Below are positions 7,192 to 11,804 of a stretch of DNA of 11,804 nucleotides, piece after piece. Position 1 is the stretch's first letter, and each line of letters begins with the position of its first letter. Made by a program: the position numbers and the translations under genes. The notes under the pieces are model-generated. The model made no database searches, was not told the origin of the DNA, and saw nothing but the letters and a program-made list of their open reading frames with translations. The stretch comes from Gammaproteobacteria bacterium. GTDB taxonomy: Bacteria; Pseudomonadota; Gammaproteobacteria; UBA6429; Thiohalophilaceae. The stretch covers positions 1 to 11,804 of the forward strand of contig JAHEIJ010000047.1 in NCBI GenBank assembly GCA_024639445.1, written 5' to 3'.

Positions 7192-9369
7192 ATGACACAT
7201 ATCAATCAAGCATTACAACACATCCTCGATGCCCGTCACCATGATCCATTTGAAGTGCTGGGTCGACATACCGTTGGCAAGGAACAGACCATCCGGGTAT
7301 TCCGTCCTCATTGCCGTGAAATGCGCCTGGGCGAGAACGGACCTGAGTTCCAGCGTATCGGTGACACCGATCTGTTCGAATGGACAGGAACAGATGAGAA
7401 ACTGCCTCGTAATTATCGTTTGCACTGGATTGACAGTACCGGTCATGACCACAGCGCATATGATCCCTATAATTTTGGCCCCCAGATCCCCGATTATGAT
7501 CTGTACCTGTTCGGTGAAGGGCACCATTGGCATATCCATCGGGTGCTCGGTGCCAATGCCCATGAGGTCGATGGGATCCAGGGCATACTCTTTGGCGTCT
7601 GGGCCCCGAATGCTGAACGTATAAGCATCATTGGTGATTTCAATAACTGGGATGGGCGCGTTCACCCCATGCGCAACCGGGGTGGCAGTGGTGTCTGGGA
7701 ATTGTTCATCCCGGAATTACCCGCCGGATGCCTGTATAAGTTTGAGATCCGCAATCGGGAAACCGGCGCCATTATGGAAAAAGCCGACCCTTATGGTAAG
7801 GAGTTTGAGCATCGACCCAAAACAGCGGCCGTAGTGCACTCAAATGAACTATATGAGTGGCAGGATGCAGATTGGTTAAACAAACGCCGTGAAAAAAACT
7901 GGTTGCATGCCCCGAGCACCATATATGAAGTGCATTTGGGTTCCTGGCAGCGGGATGATTCCGGACACTTCCTGAACTATCGGGAACTCGCCCATCGCCT
8001 GGTGGAATATGCCGTACACATGGGCTTTACCTGCATCGAGTTACTCCCCATCACTGAACATCCACTGGATGCCTCCTGGGGCTATCAGACTACAGGTTAT
8101 TTTGCGCCCACCAGCCGATTCGGCAGTCCGGATGATTTCCGTTATTTCGTGGATCATTGTCACCGCCATAACATTGGCGTATTGCTCGACTGGGTTCCGG
8201 CCCATTTCCCGCGAGATGAACATGGATTAGCACGCTTCGATGGCACAACCCTGTATGAGCATGAAGACCCGCGTCGGGGCGAACACCGTGACTGGGGTAC
8301 GCTGATTTATAACTTCGGCCGTAGCGAGGTGAAAAACTTTCTCCTCGCCAGTGCCCTGTTCTGGCTGGAAGAATTCCATCTTGATGGGCTGCGGGTGGAT
8401 GCCGTCGCCTCCATGCTATATCTTGACTACTCCCGCGATCCTCATGACTGGCTGCCCAATATACACGGCGGTAACGAAAACCTGGAAGCCATCGAGTTCA
8501 TGCGCGAGTTGAACTCTGTTACCCATGCCGAGCATCCGGGAACAGTAGTCATTGCCGAGGAGTCCACCGCCTGGCCGCAAGTGACCCGCCCGGTAAATCT
8601 TGGCGGCCTGGGCTTTTCCATGAAATGGAACATGGGCTGGATGCACGATACGCTGCAATACATGAGCCAGGATCCCGTCCACCGCCGTTACCACCATGAC
8701 CAGCTCACCTTTGGCCTGCTCTACCTGTTTAGTGAAAATTTTGTATTGCCTTTCTCTCATGACGAGATCGTGCATGGTAAGGGCGCCATGCTGAGCAAAA
8801 TGCCGGGGGACGAATGGCAGCGTTTCGCCAACCTGCGTCTGCTGTATACCTATATGTACACCTATCCTGGTAAAAAATTATTGTTCATGGGCTGCGAATT
8901 CGGTCAGGGAACGGAATGGAATTTTGATCAGGCATTAGACTGGTATGTACTTGACTACCCATTACATCAAGGTCTGCTGAATTTGGTGCGGGATTTGAAC
9001 CACCTGTACCGCGATACGCCAGCACTGCATCAATTCGAATTTGAACCCCAGGGCTTTGAATGGATCGACTGCCATGATTCCGACCAATCCATATTGAGCT
9101 ACCTGCGCCGCGCGGGAGATGATGTCCGTATTGTTATATTGAATTTTACTCCGGTTCCCCGTTACGACTATCGCATCGGGGTTCCCTATCCCGGTGCCTA
9201 TACAGAGGGACTGAATTCTGATTCCGATTACTACAGTGGCAGTAACCTGGGTAACGGTGGAAATTTGCTAGCGGAGGAAATTCCCTGGATGGGCCGGCCC
9301 TATTCCATACGACTGACCGCGCCTCCCCTAGCCGGGTTGGTATTAAGACCTATCGCCCCTGCCGATTAA
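7192..9369 (+). CDS. glgB: 1,4-alpha-glucan (glycogen) branching enzyme, GH13_9
   Basis: 725 residues (E. coli 728). It cuts alpha-1,4 chains and rejoins them as alpha-1,6 branches in the growing granule. Domain order is N1 (about 1-105), CBM48 (about 120-215, with FGVWAPNAERISIIGDFNNW), GH13 barrel (about 240-620) and a C-terminal beta domain. The catalytic triad is complete: D403 (GLRVDAVASM), E456 (VVIAEEST) and D524 (FSHDEIVHGK), matching E. coli D405, E458 and D526 with a constant offset of two. Other signatures are DWVPAHFP (333-340) and GCEFGQGTEWNFDQALDW. The ATG at 7192 is chosen because it gives the E. coli-like N-terminus (MTHINQALQHILDARHHDPF). An in-frame TTG at 7147 would add 15 residues but lies within the likely promoter/leader. 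No clear Shine-Dalgarno sequence precedes either. glgA follows after 85 nt on the same strand. Confidence 0.97.
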   Translation: MTHINQALQHILDARHHDPFEVLGRHTVGKEQTIRVFRPHCREMRLGENGPEFQRIGDTDLFEWTGTDEKLPRNYRLHWIDSTGHDHSAYDPYNFGPQIPDYDLYLFGEGHHWHIHRVLGANAHEVDGIQGILFGVWAPNAERISIIGDFNNWDGRVHPMRNRGGSGVWELFIPELPAGCLYKFEIRNRETGAIMEKADPYGKEFEHRPKTAAVVHSNELYEWQDADWLNKRREKNWLHAPSTIYEVHLGSWQRDDSGHFLNYRELAHRLVEYAVHMGFTCIELLPITEHPLDASWGYQTTGYFAPTSRFGSPDDFRYFVDHCHRHNIGVLLDWVPAHFPRDEHGLARFDGTTLYEHEDPRRGEHRDWGTLIYNFGRSEVKNFLLASALFWLEEFHLDGLRVDAVASMLYLDYSRDPHDWLPNIHGGNENLEAIEFMRELNSVTHAEHPGTVVIAEESTAWPQVTRPVNLGGLGFSMKWNMGWMHDTLQYMSQDPVHRRYHHDQLTFGLLYLFSENFVLPFSHDEIVHGKGAMLSKMPGDEWQRFANLRLLYTYMYTYPGKKLLFMGCEFGQGTEWNFDQALDWYVLDYPLHQGLLNLVRDLNHLYRDTPALHQFEFEPQGFEWIDCHDSDQSILSYLRRAGDDVRIVILNFTPVPRYDYRIGVPYPGAYTEGLNSDSDYYSGSNLGNGGNLLAEEIPWMGRPYSIRLTAPPLAGLVLRPIAPAD

Positions 9370-9383
9370 TGCTAAGCTTCTTT

Positions 9384-9412
9384 CTGACTGTTTTATATAC
9401 CCAGACCATAAT
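9384..9412 (+). promoter_or_regulatory. Candidate internal promoter for glgA
   Basis: In the 85-nt glgB-glgA gap, CTGACT (4 of 6 to TTGACA) is followed by a 17-bp spacer and CATAAT (5 of 6). The predicted start near 9419 leaves a leader of about 35 nt. glgA could therefore be transcribed both from the glgB promoter and from this one. Confidence 0.35.
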
Positions 9413-9454
9413 AAACAATTGCCCGGTAAGGGATATAAACCGAGCTCCTGACCT

Positions 9455-10927
9455 ATGTCCGAACCGACATCCTACCGAATATTGTTCGCGGCCAGCGAAG
9501 CCTATCCCCTGATAAAAACCGGCGGACTGGGTGACGTAGCCGGGAGTCTGCCCCGTGCCTTGTTGGGGCTAAAACAGGACGTTCGACTCATTCTGCCAGC
9601 CTATGCTGATGTCCAGGCACGTGCCGGTCGGTTAAGAACCGTGGCTGAATTCACCCTTCGCCATCATGCAGTGCGTCTGTTGGCCGGAAACTTACCCGGC
9701 ACCCGGGTCCCCGTTTGGCTGGTCGACTGCCCGGAGTTGTTTGATCGGCCTGGTAACCCTTATCTCGAGCCCGAGGGTAATCCCTGGCCCGACAATGCCT
9801 TACGCTACACCCTATTCGCGGAAGCGGTGGTCCAGGTGGCCGGCGATCAGCTTGGTCTCGACTGGCAACCCGATGTCGTCCACTGTAATGATTGGCAAAC
9901 CGGCCTAATCCCTGCGCTGCTTGCTCGCCAGGTACCACGGCCCGCAACCGTATTTACGATTCACAATCTGGCTTACCAGGGTATGTTTCCCTACCAGACA
10001 TTTCAGGACCTCGGTCTGTCGCCGGAACTCTGGCACCCTGATGCATTGGAATATCATGGCCAATTATCTTTTATAAAGGGCGGCCTGGTCTTTGCGGACC
10101 AAATCAATACAGTTAGCCCCTCCTATGCGCGTGAGATCCAGACGCCCAAGTTTGGTTATGGCCTGGACGGTCTGTTGCGTCATCGTCACGCCGCACTTAG
10201 CGGCATACTCAACGGTATCGACACCAAGGAATGGAATCCCGGTACCGACTCTTTCCTGGCTGAAACCTATAACCGTCGCAGCCTCGCTGATAAGGCCGTT
10301 AATAAATCGGCTTTGCAACACAATCTTGGCTTGGACACTGATCCTGACACCCTGTTAATCGGCTTTGTTGGCCGGCTGGTTGATCAAAAAGGTGTGGATA
10401 TCCTGCTGGATGGGATGAAAGAGATATTATCGCTACCAGTACAACTTGCCATGCTGGGCAGTGGTGAGGCCCAATTTGAAGCCGCCTTGCTGAAGACTGC
10501 CGAGCAGTATCCGAAGCGTGTTGCCGTCAAAATTGGCTATAGCGAAAGCCTGGCACACCAGATCGAGGCGGGGGCCGATGTTTTTCTCATGCCTTCCCGG
10601 TTTGAACCCTGTGGCCTCAATCAATTGTACAGCATGCGCTATGGCACTCCCCCTGTTGTACGCAGCGTGGGCGGGCTGGCTGATACCGTTATTGACGCAA
10701 CTGAAGCTAATTTGTCGGCCAAAACCACCACCGGTTTTGCCTTTAGAGGGGATCAAGGTAGCGATCTGTATAAGGCTTTAGCGCGTGCCTCTCGTCTCTA
10801 CCAGGACAAGGCTAAATGGAAATCTATTCAGTTAACCGGTATGGGCCATGACTTCTCCTGGCAAAACAGTGCCCAGGAGTATCTGATACTTTATAAGGCA
10901 GCGATACGAGAAATCCCCACGGCCTGA
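9455..10927 (+). CDS. glgA: Glycogen synthase (ADP-glucose dependent, GT5)
   Basis: 490 residues (E. coli 477), GT-B fold. It transfers glucose from ADP-glucose to the non-reducing ends of alpha-1,4-glucan. Seen: K21 in the N-terminal KTGGLGDVAG loop, which binds ADP-glucose; H170 in TIHNLAYQG; R307 and K312 in GFVGRLVDQKG (E. coli R300 and K305), which contact phosphates; and E384 in SRFEPCGLNQLYSMRYGTPP (E. coli E377), the C-terminal GT signature. The ATG at 9455 places KTGGL at 21-25, six residues later than in E. coli, a normal N-terminal variation. Upstream Shine-Dalgarno is poor (a GAG 13 nt before the ATG). It is downstream of glgB and convergent with the small SAP-like gene, with only 3 nt between the two stop codons. 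Confidence 0.97.
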   Translation: MSEPTSYRILFAASEAYPLIKTGGLGDVAGSLPRALLGLKQDVRLILPAYADVQARAGRLRTVAEFTLRHHAVRLLAGNLPGTRVPVWLVDCPELFDRPGNPYLEPEGNPWPDNALRYTLFAEAVVQVAGDQLGLDWQPDVVHCNDWQTGLIPALLARQVPRPATVFTIHNLAYQGMFPYQTFQDLGLSPELWHPDALEYHGQLSFIKGGLVFADQINTVSPSYAREIQTPKFGYGLDGLLRHRHAALSGILNGIDTKEWNPGTDSFLAETYNRRSLADKAVNKSALQHNLGLDTDPDTLLIGFVGRLVDQKGVDILLDGMKEILSLPVQLAMLGSGEAQFEAALLKTAEQYPKRVAVKIGYSESLAHQIEAGADVFLMPSRFEPCGLNQLYSMRYGTPPVVRSVGGLADTVIDATEANLSAKTTTGFAFRGDQGSDLYKALARASRLYQDKAKWKSIQLTGMGHDFSWQNSAQEYLILYKAAIREIPTA

Positions 10928-10935
10928 AAATCAGG
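10923..10935. repeat. Palindrome spanning both convergent stop codons
   Basis: CCTGA-aaa-TCAGG: a 5-bp dyad containing the TGA of glgA (10925-10927) and, on the other strand, the TGA of the small gene (10931-10933). A run of six T follows on the plus strand at 10946-10951, too far from the stem for a classic terminator. Possible weak transcript end, or a by-product of two TGA stops facing each other. Confidence 0.25.
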
Positions 10936-11137
10936 AGGAAAGACCTTTTTTATCCGTCGCAAGACAATCATTGCGCCAGAGACAGCCGTGCTGTTCGCAC
11001 TCACCGCTTATGGCAGTCGCAAAACAGACAGTGTTACCTTCGCTCTCCTGAATTGTACGCACCAGCAGCACCTTGCTCATCTTCCCCGGCTTGATGCCAT
11101 TATCCCGCGCAATATCCCGAATTTCCTGCATTACCAT
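10931..11137 (-). CDS. Small SAP/Rho-N-like protein with four cysteines
   Basis: 68 residues. Residues 3-31 (MQEIRDIARDNGIKPGKMSK and on) resemble the short helix-extended-helix of SAP and Rho N-terminal domains, which bind nucleic acid. The pattern EGNTVCFATA, then CEQHGCLWRNDC, follows. Four cysteines at 38, 47, 52 and 58 (C-X8-C-X4-C-X5-C) could bind a metal. I recognise this as a widespread small proteobacterial protein, usually annotated as SAP domain-containing, with no established function. The ATG at 11137 is supported by GAGG 8 nt upstream; a second Met at codon 3 is less well placed. No signal peptide or membrane segment. It lies between convergent glgA and same-strand glk, 329 nt from the latter, and seems to have its own promoter. 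Coding status is well supported by the Shine-Dalgarno and the family pattern; function is unknown. Confidence 0.8.
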   Translation of the reverse strand: MVMQEIRDIARDNGIKPGKMSKVLLVRTIQESEGNTVCFATAISGECEQHGCLWRNDCLATDKKGLSS

Positions 11138-11215
11138 ACGTGTCCCTCATTGAGTTTGTTGAATACCATAACCTTGGTTAGCAATTGCTGAGCCAGTCTG
11201 GGTTATCTCATATCA

Positions 11216-11244
11216 AATATCTGATTTATTTACAGATATGGCAA
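11216..11244 (-). promoter_or_regulatory. Candidate promoter of the small SAP-like gene
   Basis: On the minus strand, TTGCCA (11244-11239, 5 of 6 to TTGACA), an exact 17-bp spacer, and GATATT (11221-11216, 4 of 6 to TATAAT). The predicted start near 11209 gives a leader of about 70 nt. The spacer and -10 are covered by an inverted repeat (11217-11239). Confidence 0.4.
11217..11239. repeat. Inverted repeat overlapping the SAP-like gene promoter
   Basis: Perfect 7-bp arms ATATCTG and CAGATAT around a 9-nt AT spacer. The arms fall on the -10/spacer junction and next to the -35 of the predicted promoter, the position expected of a repressor operator. No regulator gene is visible nearby. Confidence 0.4.
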
Positions 11245-11388
11245 GTAAAAGAATTTCAGGAAGTCAACACCAGTTAAAATTACGGCTATCATTGCACCAA
11301 AACAGCACAGCATTTCCAGCCAGATGTTCCATAAACAGGCACATCACCCTGCATAGCTTGAGTTTCATCTATGGGTAGCGTTATATGC

Positions 11389-11409
11389 CATCAATATGAA
11401 ACATTGATG
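11389..11409. repeat. Inverted repeat CATCAAT-N7-ATTGATG
   Basis: Perfect 7-bp arms separated by 7 nt, within the gap downstream of glk. No T-run follows on either strand, so a terminator role is unlikely. It could be a protein-binding dyad or chance in AT-rich DNA. Confidence 0.3.
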
Positions 11410-11438
11410 ACATTCAATTTAATTAAGAGAAATAATTT

Positions 11439-11466
11439 AGCCTGATTCTGCGGAATTTGTCAGGCT
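11439..11466 (-). terminator. Hairpin directly after glk stop, possible terminator
   Basis: Perfect 7-bp arms AGCCTGA/TCAGGCT begin immediately after the glk TGA. Inside them, three more pairs (TTC/GAA) can form around a 4-nt CGCA loop, leaving a 4-nt bulge. On the transcript strand it is followed by AAATTATTTCTC, only loosely T-rich, so it is a weak intrinsic terminator or a 3'-end stabilising hairpin. Confidence 0.45.
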
Positions 11467-11804
11467 TCAGGTGCTTGCCATTTCTGAAGCGACCTGCATA
11501 GCACCCAGTAAGCCGCTGCGGGTATTCAACACCACCCTGACAGGCATTGAATGCAGCAACTCGCTCATTGGCGGTTTATCAGTAAACATCTCGATAAATC
11601 GACCCCGTTTCAAGAGCGTCAGAATCTTCGGAGCGATTCCGCCAGCAATGAACACTCCGCCGCTCGCCAAACTGGTCAACGCCAGGTTACCTGCCTGGGC
11701 ACCATAAATCTCAACGAATAAATCCAGCGTCTTGACTGCCAGGGGATCACGCCCGATTAATGCGGTACTACTGATCGAAGCGGCAGTGCGCCGAACCGAG
11801 TTGG
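11467..11804 (-). CDS. glk: Glucokinase, C-terminal part (5' end outside window)
   Basis: ATP-dependent phosphorylation of free glucose to glucose-6-phosphate in the cytoplasm. The last 111 complete codons are visible and the frame is open to the right edge; the family is usually about 320 residues, so roughly the first 200 are missing. Reading in from the edge, the protein contains GRDPLAVKTLDLFVEIYGAQ, then AGNLALTSLASGGVFIAGGIAPKIL, and near the end PVRVVLNTRSGLLGAMQVA. These are the C-terminal signatures of the Proteobacteria-type glucokinase (Pfam Glucokinase, E. coli Glk type), not of ROK kinases. A Met at 11679 is internal to this domain and is not the start. In this locus it would rephosphorylate glucose released by MalQ or the GH57 enzyme. 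A hairpin follows its stop directly. Confidence 0.93.
   Translation of the reverse strand, partial: NSVRRTAASISSTALIGRDPLAVKTLDLFVEIYGAQAGNLALTSLASGGVFIAGGIAPKILTLLKRGRFIEMFTDKPPMSELLHSMPVRVVLNTRSGLLGAMQVASEMAST

Larger units (their letters stand above)
11138..11466. other. 329-nt AT-rich gap between glk and the SAP-like gene (no gene)
   Basis: No convincing coding frame. It contains, from the small-gene side, dyads TAACC-tt-GGTTA (11169-11180) and AGCAATTGCT (11180-11189), the candidate promoter and its inverted repeat (11216-11244), a second inverted repeat (11389-11409) and a hairpin right behind glk (11439-11466). Nothing recognisable is seen between about 11250 and 11388. Confidence 0.7.

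Noticed and set aside
7213..7665. A 150-codon minus-strand frame opposite the glgB N-terminus
   Set aside because: Antisense to the N1/CBM48 region of GlgB, without similarity to a known family or a ribosome-binding site.
11264..11368. A 34-codon minus-strand frame between glk and the SAP-like gene (MKLKLCRVMCLFMEH...)
   Set aside because: No Shine-Dalgarno, no recognisable family, and of a length expected by chance in an intergenic gap.
11467..11679. A 70-residue stand-alone minus-strand protein
   Set aside because: The frame continues upstream to the window edge with conserved glucokinase sequence, so the Met at 11679 is internal to glk.
1..11804. CRISPR arrays, insertion sequences, tRNA/rRNA genes, toxin-antitoxin or phage-defence genes
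   Set aside because: I looked on both strands and saw no direct-repeat arrays, transposase motifs, attachment sites or structured RNA genes. The locus reads as ordinary chromosomal metabolism.

Overview
The window is a glycogen (alpha-1,4-glucan) storage locus from what looks like a gammaproteobacterium. This rests on GlgA, GlgB and GlgC proteins that can be laid residue by residue against the E. coli enzymes with almost no offset, the Proteobacteria-type glucokinase (not ROK), and moderate base composition. The species cannot be named from this sequence alone. No mobile elements, CRISPR arrays, tRNA or rRNA genes are visible, and gene density is high.

Layout, left to right. (1) 1-2309, plus strand: glgP (alpha-glucan phosphorylase), with its 5' end outside the window. 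(2) 2358-6820, minus strand: a tight operon read right to left as glgC, a family-57 glycoside hydrolase, then malQ. glgC and the GH57 gene overlap by 11 nt, and the GH57 and malQ genes are 4 nt apart. glgP and malQ converge. (3) 6821-7191: a 371-nt divergent control region between glgC and glgB. It holds candidate -10 boxes on both strands and an FNR-like box. (4) 7192-10927, plus strand: glgB then glgA, with an 85-nt gap that carries a candidate promoter. (5) 10931-11137, minus strand: a 68-residue protein with a SAP/Rho-N-like N-terminus and four cysteines, whose stop codon lies 3 nt from the glgA stop. (6) 11138-11466: a 329-nt gap with several short dyads, a candidate promoter and a hairpin directly behind glk. 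(7) 11467-11804, minus strand: the last 111 codons of glk (glucokinase), with the start outside the window.

Together the genes cover nearly the whole glycogen cycle. GlgC makes ADP-glucose, GlgA polymerises it and GlgB adds branches. GlgP removes glucose-1-phosphate, MalQ and probably the GH57 enzyme rework short maltodextrins, and Glk rephosphorylates the glucose that MalQ releases. glgX and pgm are not in the window.

I found no clearly undescribed system. The points most worth a second look are the small SAP-like four-cysteine protein with a dyad-overlapped promoter, the FNR-like box between glgC and glgB, and the replacement of the fructose-bisphosphate-sensing lysine of E. coli GlgC by tryptophan.
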